Source of the DNA: Bacteroidota bacterium
GTDB taxonomy: Bacteria; Bacteroidota; Rhodothermia; Rhodothermales; UBA10348
NCBI GenBank assembly: GCA_022567305.1
Contig: JADFHF010000029.1
Span: 1-44,993 of the forward strand
Length of the DNA: 44,993 nt
Direction of reading: 5' to 3'
The position numbers and the translations under genes were made by a program. The stretch's first letter is position 1; the number at the start of each line of letters is the position of its first letter. Of this stretch, positions 34,859 through 43,581 are shown one piece after another. The notes under the pieces were generated by a model. The model was not told the origin of the DNA, made no database searches, and was given only the letters and a program-made list of their open reading frames with translations.

Positions 34859-35788
34859 ATGATAGAAGTTGATGGCTTAGTCAAGAGATACGGCTCGGAA
34901 AGAGCTGTTGATGACATTTCCTTTCAGGTCCAGACCGGGGAAGTGTTAGGATTTTTAGGTCCCAATGGTGCCGGGAAAACCACGACGATGAAGGTAATTA
35001 CCTGTTATCTCCCTCCCTCGGAAGGAACCGTATGGGTGGATGGCTTGGACGTAAGGACTCATTCACTGGATGTGAAGCGTAAAATCGGGTATTTGCCAGA
35101 GAATACGCCCCTATATCAAGAAATGACGGTTTACGATTACCTGACTTTCGTGGCAGCCATGCGAGGTGTCGATTCGACGCAGCACGCGAGCCGAATAGCA
35201 GAGATGGCCGATGTGTGTGGATTGGAAACGGTTCTAGGAAAAAGAATCGAGGCCTTGTCTAAAGGATTTCGTCAGCGCGTCGGTCTGGCTCAGGCCATGA
35301 TCCACGACCCGCCGATTCTCATTCTTGATGAGCCCACCACGGGACTCGATCCGAATCAGATTGTCGAAATTCGAGAGCTCATTAAGAAGATTGGAAAGGA
35401 GAAGACGGTCATTCTTTCTACCCATATTCTTTCAGAGGTTCAATTGTCCTGCGATCGAGTGCTGATCATTCACAAAGGAAAACTTGTGGCTGATGGCACA
35501 CCGAAAGATCTTCAGGAAAGCTTTTCGTCGGGACAGCAGATTCGTTTCGGCGTACAGACCCCCCCTGATCCTGTTCTATCTGTCCTTTCCGGTTGGAACG
35601 GAATTCAGATCAAGGAAACGGTACGTACTGGAGATGCCGAGACGCTGTTCACGATTACAACGGAACGTAAGGATGATTTACGACCCGAACTCTTTCGCCT
35701 TGCAGTGGACGAAGGCTGGGTCTTGACCGAGCTTGGAAGAGATCAGGCCAATTTGGAAGACGTTTTCCGGCACTTAACGACTGATTGA
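34859..35788 (+). CDS. gldA: ABC transporter ATP-binding protein, GldA-like
   Basis: Starting at ATG 34859 (MIEVDGLVKRYGSERAVDDI) the protein has 309 residues. Walker A is GPNGAGKTTT (34-43), the signature is ALSKGFRQRVGLAQAM (132-147), Walker B plus D-loop ILILDEPTTGLD (153-164), and the switch His lies in ILSTHILSEV. The C-terminal 80 residues are the extra domain seen in GldA/CcmA-type ATPases. Together with the next two genes it forms a Gld-type ABC exporter. In Flavobacterium GldA-GldF-GldG are linked to gliding motility, but wider homologs are found in non-gliders, so the substrate is unknown. Confidence 0.9.
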   Translation: MIEVDGLVKRYGSERAVDDISFQVQTGEVLGFLGPNGAGKTTTMKVITCYLPPSEGTVWVDGLDVRTHSLDVKRKIGYLPENTPLYQEMTVYDYLTFVAAMRGVDSTQHASRIAEMADVCGLETVLGKRIEALSKGFRQRVGLAQAMIHDPPILILDEPTTGLDPNQIVEIRELIKKIGKEKTVILSTHILSEVQLSCDRVLIIHKGKLVADGTPKDLQESFSSGQQIRFGVQTPPDPVLSVLSGWNGIQIKETVRTGDAETLFTITTERKDDLRPELFRLAVDEGWVLTELGRDQANLEDVFRHLTTD

Positions 35789-35875
35789 CGACACCGAGAC
35801 GATCCTCGAATCGATTTCCGTATCGTTTTCTGAAGTACATATTCATCGAGCGAACAAACTATCCATATCGAATCC

Positions 35876-36583
35876 ATGCGTGAGACGTGGACCCTTACCA
35901 AACGGGAGCTCCATTCCTATTTCGACAGCCCGGCCGCATATGTGGTCATGAGTGTTTTCTTACTCTTCACGGGCTGGTTTTTCGGCACGACACTTTTTCT
36001 TGAAAACAGTGCCTCACTGAGGTCCTTGTTTGACCTCGTGCCTTTCATTTTCCTTTTCTTTATTCCGGCAATAACGATGGGAACGTTCGCCGAAGAAAGG
36101 AGGTCCGGGACGCTCGAATTGTTATTGACGATGCCGGTAAAGGATTGGCAAGTCATCGTCGGTAAGTTACTTGCCGTTATACTGTTTTTAATGGCATCGG
36201 TCTCACTGACGGTTATCTATGCACTCACGATTGCTTCTATTGGAGACCTTGACGCCGGTGCAACGATAGGTGGATACGTGGGGCTCATTCTTCTGGGTTC
36301 GGCATGTGCTTCGGTCGGCATCTTCGCTTCGAGTCTGACGCGCAACCAGATTGTTTCTTTCATTTTGGGCTTTGCGATCATATTTGCCCTGTTTCTGCTG
36401 GACAAGGTGACCGCCTTCGTACCGAGTTCCCTGGCTGGAATTTTACAGTACATGGGGACCGACTTCCATTACCGCAACCTTCTAAGAGGAGTCATCGACA
36501 GTCGAGACGTACTCTACTATATTTCATTGACGATTTTTGCCTGTGTGCTGACGTCTTATTCAATGTCTCGCCGGCCCGAGTAG
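35876..36583 (+). CDS. gldF: ABC transporter permease, GldF-like
   Basis: The 235-residue protein is an ABC-2-type permease with about six membrane helices: YVVMSVFLLFTGWFFGTTLF, LFDLVPFIFLFFIPAITMGT, LAVILFLMASVSLTVIYALT, a GYVGLILLGSACASVGIFAS pair, and IVSFILGFAIIFALFLL, with a last one near the C-terminus. The cytoplasmic loop FAEERRSGTLELLLTMPVKD (EExxGTLExLLxxPV) is the coupling motif of ABC-2 permeases that touches the ATPase. It lies 87 bp after the ATPase gene and 43 bp before the gldG-like gene. Confidence 0.9.
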   Translation: MRETWTLTKRELHSYFDSPAAYVVMSVFLLFTGWFFGTTLFLENSASLRSLFDLVPFIFLFFIPAITMGTFAEERRSGTLELLLTMPVKDWQVIVGKLLAVILFLMASVSLTVIYALTIASIGDLDAGATIGGYVGLILLGSACASVGIFASSLTRNQIVSFILGFAIIFALFLLDKVTAFVPSSLAGILQYMGTDFHYRNLLRGVIDSRDVLYYISLTIFACVLTSYSMSRRPE

Positions 36584-36626
36584 CCGACAGCGTTCAAACG
36601 AATGTTTTACATCCAACTATAATCAT

Positions 36627-38141
36627 ATGAAACGGGACTGGACATCTCGATCATCCATATTGCTTCTCGGGTTGATCCTTGTTGTCGTCAATCTGATCGG
36701 TCTCAATCTCTTCGCACGTGCCGATCTGACGGACGACGGAGTGTATTCTTTATCGGATGCGTCGATCGATTTGGTCCGCAACCTGGACGACCCGGTGACG
36801 GTAACGGCGTTCTTCACGGCCGATCTCCCAGCACCATATAGCAGCAATAGTCGGTTTCTGAAAGACAAACTCGATGATTACGGAGCTTACGGGGGAGGAA
36901 ATTTTCAATATCGATTCATTGATCCGAAAGACAGCGAAGAACTACGCAATGAGGCGATGTCGTATCAGATACCGCCCGTTCAGATTCAAGTGATCGAGAG
37001 CGACAACGTCCAGCTCAAGAATGCATTCATGGGCGTGGTCATCGAATACGGGGGGGAGCGGGAAAGTATTCCTGTTGTCCAGGATCTGTCCTCGCTGGAG
37101 TATGACATCACGAGCGCTATCCAACGCCTCACGCGCGAAACGACGCCGCGAATTGGATTCCTTTCCGGGCATGGCGAATCGGTCCCTGAGGAACATATGC
37201 AGAATTACAGCCAGCGCTTAAGTCGAAACTACTCGGTGGAGACGATTGCGGCTGCTGAAATTGCGTCCAATCCTCCTACGGCACTGATGATTGTTGCGCC
37301 CACAGATACGATTCCCACTGCTGATCTAATCGCAATTGACTCGTATATCTTGAATGGTGGGCGGGTAGGATTTCTACTGAATCGTATCACAGCCGATTTA
37401 CGAAATGGCCAGGCGTCCACGTTTCATACCGGGCTCGACTCGATTCTGGTTTCGTACGGAATGGGACTTTTGGAAAACCTCGTGATGGATCAGCAGAGCT
37501 CCATGGTGACCACGCAAAGGCGACAGGGATTCTTCAACATACAGCAGCAGATTCCGTATCCCTTCTTTCCAGTGACCAACAGATTCAGTAAGGAGAACAT
37601 GATGGTCAACCGCCTCCGGGATGTGGTTTTCTATTTCGTGAGTACGATTGACACTTCGCTCGTACTTCCAGAAGGAGTCCAAAGCGAACATTTGGTCTAC
37701 TCCAGTTCGCGAAGCAGTTTGCAGCAGGGTTTCTTTTTCATCCAGCCGATGCTCGAGCAAGCCCGATTTTCCGGGGGTCCATTTGTAATGGCGTCGGCAT
37801 ATAGGGGAGAGTTTCCGAGCGCCTTTGAACCGGGAAGACGCGGCCTCTCAACTCGAATGGTACTCGTTGGAGACGGTGACTTCATTAACGAATCGTTGGT
37901 TGGTCGCATTCCGGGAAATGTCGAATTTGCGCTCAATATCGTCGACTGGCTCGTCCAGGACGAGGCCCTGTTGAGTATCCGAGCAAAAAAAATTGCACCC
38001 CGCCGCTTGCAGGAAGTCTCCCCAAGACTCAAGCCATGGATCAAATACGGAAATATGCTGGCTCCAGTCTTGTTCGTAGTGCTGTTCGGGCTCATTCGTT
38101 GGCGCGGAAAGAAAAACCGCCAAATCATCATTTCCCGATAG
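36627..38141 (+). CDS. gldG: GldG-like ABC-associated protein (DUF/ABC_transp_aux)
   Basis: The 504-residue protein has an N-terminal membrane anchor (about 9-29, SILLLGLILVVVNLIGLNLF), a large extracytoplasmic part and a C-terminal helix (about 475-492, LAPVLFVVLFGLIRW). The fold signature of the GldG family is visible: RADLTDDGVYSLSDASIDLV and LDDPVTVTAFFTADLPAPYS near the start, then ITSAIQRLTRETTPRIGFLSGHGE, and LIAIDSYILNGGRVGFLLN (GATase-like domain of ABC_transp_aux). It works with the permease and ATPase as the exporter's periplasmic/membrane partner. The order A-F-G is conserved in Bacteroidota. Confidence 0.88.
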   Translation: MKRDWTSRSSILLLGLILVVVNLIGLNLFARADLTDDGVYSLSDASIDLVRNLDDPVTVTAFFTADLPAPYSSNSRFLKDKLDDYGAYGGGNFQYRFIDPKDSEELRNEAMSYQIPPVQIQVIESDNVQLKNAFMGVVIEYGGERESIPVVQDLSSLEYDITSAIQRLTRETTPRIGFLSGHGESVPEEHMQNYSQRLSRNYSVETIAAAEIASNPPTALMIVAPTDTIPTADLIAIDSYILNGGRVGFLLNRITADLRNGQASTFHTGLDSILVSYGMGLLENLVMDQQSSMVTTQRRQGFFNIQQQIPYPFFPVTNRFSKENMMVNRLRDVVFYFVSTIDTSLVLPEGVQSEHLVYSSSRSSLQQGFFFIQPMLEQARFSGGPFVMASAYRGEFPSAFEPGRRGLSTRMVLVGDGDFINESLVGRIPGNVEFALNIVDWLVQDEALLSIRAKKIAPRRLQEVSPRLKPWIKYGNMLAPVLFVVLFGLIRWRGKKNRQIIISR

Positions 38142-38244
38142 CTGTTTAGGCTCGCTTCTGGCTCATTATGGACCCGCTTCGGACTCATTCCGGACTATTT
38201 TAAGGCTCATCAAAAACGAACGACAGGCCTGACTAAAGGCTGCA

Positions 38245-39153
38245 ATGATTGATACGATGGAAAAGAACAAGCGAATCCCCCTCCTGATCGGACTACTCGT
38301 ATTGTTGGTGATTATCGCCTATGCAACCGGGACGTTTGACGCGGCCCCTTCCACCGTGGACGTGCCCGCGATAGAAATCGAAGCCGGGGGAATCGACGAA
38401 ATCGAAGTGAACAGTCCAGAGTTTAGTATCCGGGTACAAAAAATGAACGGTATCTGGCAGGTCTTGGAGCCAATTGCCTGGATGGCAGATTCCGTATCGA
38501 TCAACTCGTTCGCACGGAATCTCGCCGACCTGAAACTTGAGTCTGTCGTTTCTACCAATCCGGAACGCTACTCTCGATATGGAGTCGATTCCACGGCTTC
38601 AGTGGTAACCGTGACGTCGGGCGAAGACGTTCAGAAATTGACGATTTCTTCGAAAGGGTCAGATTTCATGACCACATATATTCGGTTGGAAGACGATGAG
38701 CGCGTATTCATCGCGAGACCACGAATTTCAATTCCAACCGATGCCGACCGATGGCGTGACAAAATGATCGCGATGATTCCGAGTCAGATATTGACGGCAG
38801 TCAACGTGACGACACCGGATAACACTTTCTCACTCTCAAAGGGCGACTCCGGGTGGCGCCTGTCGTTGGACGGACGCGAAACCGCTGCGGATTCGGCCGC
38901 TGTTGACCGATACCTTCGAAATTTCAACCGTTTCCGGGCGGACGGATTTATCTCAACCGTACCGGAAGAGGATTCCGTCGAGTATGTGGTGGAATTGGTT
39001 CTGTCGACGGGAGAATCTTTGACCTTCGCGTTTACGGAGCTCGACACTGAACTTGCGCTGGACTACTCGGGCGAACCTCGCGCGACCTACAAACTCTTTT
39101 CGAGTCGAAAGGCGACTCTGATTCCCGATCCAACTATCTTTTCAACAGAATAG
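38245..39153 (+). CDS. DUF4340 domain protein, membrane-anchored
   Basis: This 302-residue protein has one N-terminal membrane helix (IPLLIGLLVLLVIIAYATGT) and a large extracytoplasmic region that is rich in beta strands. DUF4340 features are ISSKGSDFMTTYIRLEDDER and WRDKMIAMIPSQILTAVNVT (the WRDxxI motif after a DxxR-like phrase), with repeated strand units VVTVTSGEDVQKL and LTFAFTELDTE. Proteins of this family lie directly after GldG-like genes in many genomes, as here (103-bp gap), and probably belong to the same export complex. Start could be ATG 38245 or the second Met at 38257. Confidence 0.82.
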   Translation: MIDTMEKNKRIPLLIGLLVLLVIIAYATGTFDAAPSTVDVPAIEIEAGGIDEIEVNSPEFSIRVQKMNGIWQVLEPIAWMADSVSINSFARNLADLKLESVVSTNPERYSRYGVDSTASVVTVTSGEDVQKLTISSKGSDFMTTYIRLEDDERVFIARPRISIPTDADRWRDKMIAMIPSQILTAVNVTTPDNTFSLSKGDSGWRLSLDGRETAADSAAVDRYLRNFNRFRADGFISTVPEEDSVEYVVELVLSTGESLTFAFTELDTELALDYSGEPRATYKLFSSRKATLIPDPTIFSTE

Positions 39154-39218
39154 CAGGGCCAAACCGCCTGGATTCCGGCGAAACGTGACCCGTTCAGCCG
39201 AACGATTTAACTGATCCT

Positions 39219-41099
39219 ATGCCTTCGAAAACCACAAAAAAAGCCGAAACGTTTGAGTATCGCGCGGAGATGAAGCAATTGCTTCACCTGATCGTCCACT
39301 CCCTCTATACGCACAAAGAAATATTCCTTCGGGAGCTGGTCTCCAATGCATCCGATGCGCTGAATAAGATTCAATTCAGGCTGTTGACGGACACGGCCGT
39401 GTTGCAACCGGAAGCAACCCGCAGAATCGATATTCGTGGCGACAAGAATGAGAATACCCTGACGATTACGGATGCCGGAGTCGGAATGACAAAAGATGAT
39501 CTGGTTGAGCGTATCGGTACGGTAGCCGGTTCTGGAACGACGGCGTTTGTCGAGGAGATGCAGAAATCAGGGAAGCCCATCGATGCTCACCTAATCGGTC
39601 AGTTTGGTGTCGGATTTTATTCAGCATTTATGGTCGCTGACCGGGTGACGATCGAGACACGTTCCTCAGATGTCGATAGCGTCGGTTTCCGGTGGAGGTC
39701 GGACGGCGGCGGGTCCTTTACCGTCGAGGAAATCGAGAGGGGGGATCGCGGGACCTCCGTCATTCTTCATTTGAAGGATGACGAAACCGAATTCGCCGAA
39801 ACGTGGCGACTGAAGGAAATCATCCGCAAATATTCCAACTTCGTTGACTTCCCGATATACGTGGATGATAAGCAGGTTAACACGGTCAAGGCACTCTGGC
39901 ACAGGAACAAGGACGAGTTGAAAGAGGATGAGCTCAACGAGTTTTACAAATTTATTTCGAATGATTTCGATGATCCTCTGGACCACCTGCATCTACACCT
40001 GGAAGGACGGGTTAGCTTTCGTTCAATTCTGTTCGTGCCGTCGCGCGCGCCCGCGGGGTTGTTTAGAGAAGACTACGAACTCGGACTCCATCTCTACTCC
40101 AGCAATGTCTTCATTCAGGATGATTGCAAGAACCTGCTTCCGGACTATCTGCGCTTTATTCGCGGTGTGGTAGACACCGAAGACCTGCCTTTGAATGTAT
40201 CAAGAGAGGTCACTCAAAGCAGCCCCGTCATGGTCAAGCTACAGAAGATCATTACGAGTAAGGTCCTCGGAATGCTCACGGAATGGGCACTGGATGACAC
40301 GGAGAAATACGACACGTTCTTTAAGGAATTCGGAACACTGTTTAAGACGGGTCTCGGATCTGATTTCACGAACAGAGATGAGATCATTGAGCTGCTCCGT
40401 TATGAATCAACAGCCACGGAGGCCGGAAAGACCACATCACTCTCGCAGTATGTCGATCGGATGCAGAGTGGTCAGAAGGAAATATTCTTCCTGTTGGGTA
40501 GCGACCGAATAAGCGCCGAAAACAGTCCAAACTTGGAATACTTTAAGTCGAATGATCTGGAAGTGCTACTGCTGATCGAACCCGTAGATGTATTCACGAT
40601 TTCAAGTCTGAGCAAGTACAAGGACCATGAGATCAAGAGCATTGAAAAGGCGGATCTGAATCTTGAATCAGAATCCGAGGCAGACGAGACTGCTCTTTCC
40701 AAACACGCACAGAAAAAACTGATTGAGAGATTCAAGTCGGTGTTGGGCGAGCGCGTTGAGGACGTAGTCACTTCAAAGAGGCTGGTTGATTCTGCTGCAA
40801 CTCTCGTAGTCGGTAAAGCGGGCGTGGATGTGCAGACCGAACGGATGATGCGGATGATGGATCGGAATTTCACCGGCTCAAAAAAGGTGCTCGAGATCAA
40901 TCCGAAGCATGAGCTGATTCAGAATTTGTCGAAACTCCGGGAGACATCTGGAAAGGATGAACTCATCGAGCAGGCCATTCTGCAGTTGTTTGAAGGGGCG
41001 CTCCTTCTCGATGGAGCCCTCGAAAAACCGGTAGACTATGTGACGCGTATGACGCAGCTCATGGAGGCTGCCACGTCGACGAACGCTGATTTAAAGTAG
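39219..41099 (+). CDS. htpG: Chaperone HtpG (Hsp90 family)
   Basis: The 626-residue chaperone has the GHKL ATPase domain with YRAEMKQLLHLIVHSLYTHK and IFLRELVSNASDALNKIQFR (the E and N of the Bergerat fold: ELVSNASDA), DAGVGMTKDDLVERIGTVAG (lid), GQFGVGFYSAFMVAD and GTSVILHL. The middle domain has SRAPAGLFREDYELGLHLYS and VDTEDLPLNVSREVTQSSPV with the ATP-contacting Arg. The C-terminal dimer domain follows from about 500. The length is normal for HtpG (about 620-635). It folds or remodels client proteins. It starts 65 bp after the DUF4340 gene. A weak hairpin (GACCGA...TCGGTC with CTTTT) at about 41112-41137 may end it. Confidence 0.97.
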   Translation: MPSKTTKKAETFEYRAEMKQLLHLIVHSLYTHKEIFLRELVSNASDALNKIQFRLLTDTAVLQPEATRRIDIRGDKNENTLTITDAGVGMTKDDLVERIGTVAGSGTTAFVEEMQKSGKPIDAHLIGQFGVGFYSAFMVADRVTIETRSSDVDSVGFRWRSDGGGSFTVEEIERGDRGTSVILHLKDDETEFAETWRLKEIIRKYSNFVDFPIYVDDKQVNTVKALWHRNKDELKEDELNEFYKFISNDFDDPLDHLHLHLEGRVSFRSILFVPSRAPAGLFREDYELGLHLYSSNVFIQDDCKNLLPDYLRFIRGVVDTEDLPLNVSREVTQSSPVMVKLQKIITSKVLGMLTEWALDDTEKYDTFFKEFGTLFKTGLGSDFTNRDEIIELLRYESTATEAGKTTSLSQYVDRMQSGQKEIFFLLGSDRISAENSPNLEYFKSNDLEVLLLIEPVDVFTISSLSKYKDHEIKSIEKADLNLESESEADETALSKHAQKKLIERFKSVLGERVEDVVTSKRLVDSAATLVVGKAGVDVQTERMMRMMDRNFTGSKKVLEINPKHELIQNLSKLRETSGKDELIEQAILQLFEGALLLDGALEKPVDYVTRMTQLMEAATSTNADLK

Positions 41100-41210
41100 A
41101 ATTGCGGATGGACCGAAACCAATCGGTCTCACTTTTCAAATCCAAATCCCGGGGGGAACTGTGCGCCAAAGGAGCCTGTACTACGGCGGTCCAATCAAGA
41201 TTGAGCACGC

Positions 41211-42440
41211 ATGCGGGCGAGCAAGACCCACCCTTATCTAATTCTGTTTGCCCTTTGGTTGATGGTGTTCTCGGCGAGTAGCCAGGTCATCATCATCGCT
41301 CCGCTTTTGCCTCGTATTGGCGAAGAACTGAACGTGGCCTCATCGTTATTAGGGTGGTTGGTCACATCCTACGCGGTGTTTCTGAGCATATTTGCGCTCA
41401 TTATTGGTCCGATTTCAGACAAGTTCGGACGCCGACTTGTGCTTCTTTTGGGATGCGGTTCGATGGCTGTTGCGCTCGCGCTTCATGCGGTCGCCGACTC
41501 CTTTGGAGCACTTCTCATCGTAAGGGCAATTGCCGGCGCAGCCGGCGGTATGCTCAGCGGCGCAGCTGTTTCGTACGTCGGAGATTTTTTTCCTTACAAC
41601 CGGCGAGGTTGGGCAAACGGCTGGGTGATGAGCGGGGTGGCTTTCGGTCAGATTGTGGGAATTCCTATGGGGACGCTATTGGCCGGGGCATATGGATTTA
41701 AAATTGCTTTTCTGATGTTCGCCGCCACGATGCTTTTCGCAACGGTGCTCGTCTGGCTGTATGTACCTCAACCGGACATCTTTCGCGATAAAGAACGGCT
41801 AACGCTGAAACGCGCTATTAAAAACTATGGTGAGCTTCTCCGTCGCCGAGTCGTTGTAGCCGCATCGGCCGTGTATTTCCTGATGTTCTTCGCGATCGGC
41901 CTCTATTTGATCTATTTACCGATTTGGCTGGAAACCACGCTCAGAGTTTCCGGCATTGAAATCGCTACTCTATTCCTGGTCGGAGGGATCACAAATCTCA
42001 TTTTCGGTCCGATAGCTGGTCGAGTTTCGGATACGGTGGGTCGCAAACCACTCATCATTATATCATGTATCGGATTTGGCATTGTAATGGTGTTGACCAC
42101 CTTTCTCGTAACGAATATGACGTGGGCGTACGTCCTGTTTGGTTGCGCGATGCTGATGGTCGCCCTCCGGATCAGTCCACTTCAGTCTCTCCTCACCGCG
42201 CTGGTGACCGAAAATCGTAGGGGCGCTCTTCTAAGTCTGACCGTTGCGCTTGGCCAGATTGGAATTGGGATAGGGGGAGCTCTAGCCGGTCTCGCCTATA
42301 CGGATTTCGGCTACCTCAGCAATACACTTGCCGGTGCCGTAGCCCTTCTGCTGATGGCTGTTCTGGTCTACTGCAGCCTACCCGAACCGGAGGATGACGA
42401 AAAACCATTCCTGGTGACAGAACCCGTAGTCGAAAAGTAA
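41211..42440 (+). CDS. Major facilitator superfamily transporter
   Basis: The 409-residue membrane protein has about twelve hydrophobic segments and two copies of the MFS motif A: GPISDKFGRR after TM2 and GRVSDTVGRKP after TM8. Segment 1 is YLILFALWLMVFSASSQVII. SYVGDFFPYNRRGWANGWVM resembles the antiporter motif C region of drug-efflux permeases (Bcr/CflA, DHA1-like). It probably exports small molecules with protons; the substrate cannot be told. It is the last gene of the plus-strand block and ends where the accessory strip begins. Confidence 0.9.
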   Translation: MRASKTHPYLILFALWLMVFSASSQVIIIAPLLPRIGEELNVASSLLGWLVTSYAVFLSIFALIIGPISDKFGRRLVLLLGCGSMAVALALHAVADSFGALLIVRAIAGAAGGMLSGAAVSYVGDFFPYNRRGWANGWVMSGVAFGQIVGIPMGTLLAGAYGFKIAFLMFAATMLFATVLVWLYVPQPDIFRDKERLTLKRAIKNYGELLRRRVVVAASAVYFLMFFAIGLYLIYLPIWLETTLRVSGIEIATLFLVGGITNLIFGPIAGRVSDTVGRKPLIIISCIGFGIVMVLTTFLVTNMTWAYVLFGCAMLMVALRISPLQSLLTALVTENRRGALLSLTVALGQIGIGIGGALAGLAYTDFGYLSNTLAGAVALLLMAVLVYCSLPEPEDDEKPFLVTEPVVEK

Positions 42441-42586
42441 AGTCGCTTTACGAGTTCATCATACTTCATATAAACTATTATAGTTTAAAGGTTTAAGTAC
42501 GTTACTATTATCGACGGTTAAGGCCAGGGTTAAGGTTTTTGGTGTCTATTCAGCAAAACCAACTATTTGGAGGCTGATTATCGTGC

Positions 42587-42611
42587 GTGTGACGGCAGGA
42601 AGCCGTCACGC
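42587..42611 (+). terminator. Terminator-like hairpin after the MFS gene
   Basis: GTGACGGC (42589-42596), loop AGGAA, GCCGTCAC (42602-42609), extendable by a wobble and a G-C pair, followed by CTTCTG. The T-run is poor, so termination may be weak. Confidence 0.45.
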
Positions 42612-42683
42612 TTCTGCCGCCCTGCATATTGGCTTACCAGCCAATTGAGTACGCCATTGTACCGCGCCAATTCCATAGAGATG

Positions 42684-42910
42684 CTACCGCCCAAAGCGTA
42701 GCGGTATGACTCCCGATAATTGAGGATTACCGGAAGCCTTGCCCCGAGAATAAAACGTTATTGCGACTAGAAAAAGAGCTCCGGAATCCTCTGAATTTCC
42801 CATCTCGAACTGATCGACGGTCTCGTCCGACTTCCAATCCAGGGTCGTCACATATTTTCGGCGGGTAACGAAATTGAGGTAGGTGTTCTTGCAAATCACG
42901 CTCACCCACT
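42684..42910 (-). pseudogene. Relic of the ECF sigma-factor gene
   Basis: On the minus strand from 42910, the 143 bp to 42768 match the sigma gene (22755-22897 region) at about 130 positions, roughly 91 %. Both read VICKNTYLNFVTRRKYVTTL / VVCKNTYLNFVTRRKYVTTL and EDSGALFL. The relic covers the end of region 2 and the acidic linker. After the shared block it diverges, and a short piece CCGCTACGCTTTG of region 4 survives at 42692-42704. It has no start or region 4, so it makes no functional sigma. Confidence 0.85.
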
Positions 42911-43148
42911 AATACATGATCTATATTCTTGTACTACAACGTTTTATATAGTATAGGCACAACATAGGTACAACAACTTGCTCGTTGTGACTAGGATTTG
43001 ACTCCATATAGCTGAGATCTCTCGTGGCCCGGAGGACAGATTTAGGATTTAGGTTGAACCACATCTTCGGCCTCCACAAATGCATTTCCCACGTCAACTC
43101 CTTGCCCTGGTTACTCATCTTTGGGGGTAAAAAAACGGCTTCGTCGCA

Positions 43149-43526
43149 GTGTACGACCTTATCTACCTCGTAGGAACGGCCATGGCATTCGTCGGGGCGG
43201 CAGGAGTCGCGCCACAAACATGGTTTATCTATGCTTGGGCCGGGCTAGCGTTTGTTTTGGCAGTCTTTCATAAGCCCCTATCGGTGAAGGTGGTGCTGGT
43301 TATCGTTGTGCTGGTAATCGCGTACTTCATCTTGCAGATCAAAGGCTGGCTGCCGGCCCTCGGCGTCGTGGCGCTCTTTGCCGTAGCCATCGCGCTGTGG
43401 AAACTGGGAGCGGACGCACAGAAACGAGGCGCCACGGCGGCCCATGACTACCTCCACGGAGGCTGGCAGATCATCACGGCGGCGGCGCTCTTCTGGGCGT
43501 ATGGGTTGCTGGTGTTGGGGTGGTAG
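43149..43526 (+). CDS. Small membrane protein, function unknown
   Basis: This 125-residue frame (GTG start) is strongly hydrophobic, with four likely helices: YLVGTAMAFVGAAGVAPQTW, FIYAWAGLAFVLAVFH, VVLVIVVLVIAYFILQI and LGVVALFAVAIALW, then ITAAALFWAYGLLVLGW near the end. The loop KLGADAQKRGATAAHDYLHG is hydrophilic. No homolog is recognised. It is GC-richer than the nearby relic and stands alone between the sigma relic and the endonuclease gene. I believe it is real, but its role is open. Confidence 0.55.
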   Translation: MYDLIYLVGTAMAFVGAAGVAPQTWFIYAWAGLAFVLAVFHKPLSVKVVLVIVVLVIAYFILQIKGWLPALGVVALFAVAIALWKLGADAQKRGATAAHDYLHGGWQIITAAALFWAYGLLVLGW

Positions 43527-43581
43527 GAGAGTGAGGCCGGTCGCACTGAGACTTTGCAGATTGAAAGTGTCGGGCACTTCG

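Larger units (their letters stand above)
42441..43148. other. Gap of 708 bp with a hairpin and a sigma-gene relic
   Basis: After the MFS gene, 42441-42540 is AT-rich, then a hairpin at 42587-42611, then a relic of the sigma-factor gene (42767-42910). 42911-43148 shows no coding signal. A GTG at 43149 starts the next small gene. Confidence 0.5.
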
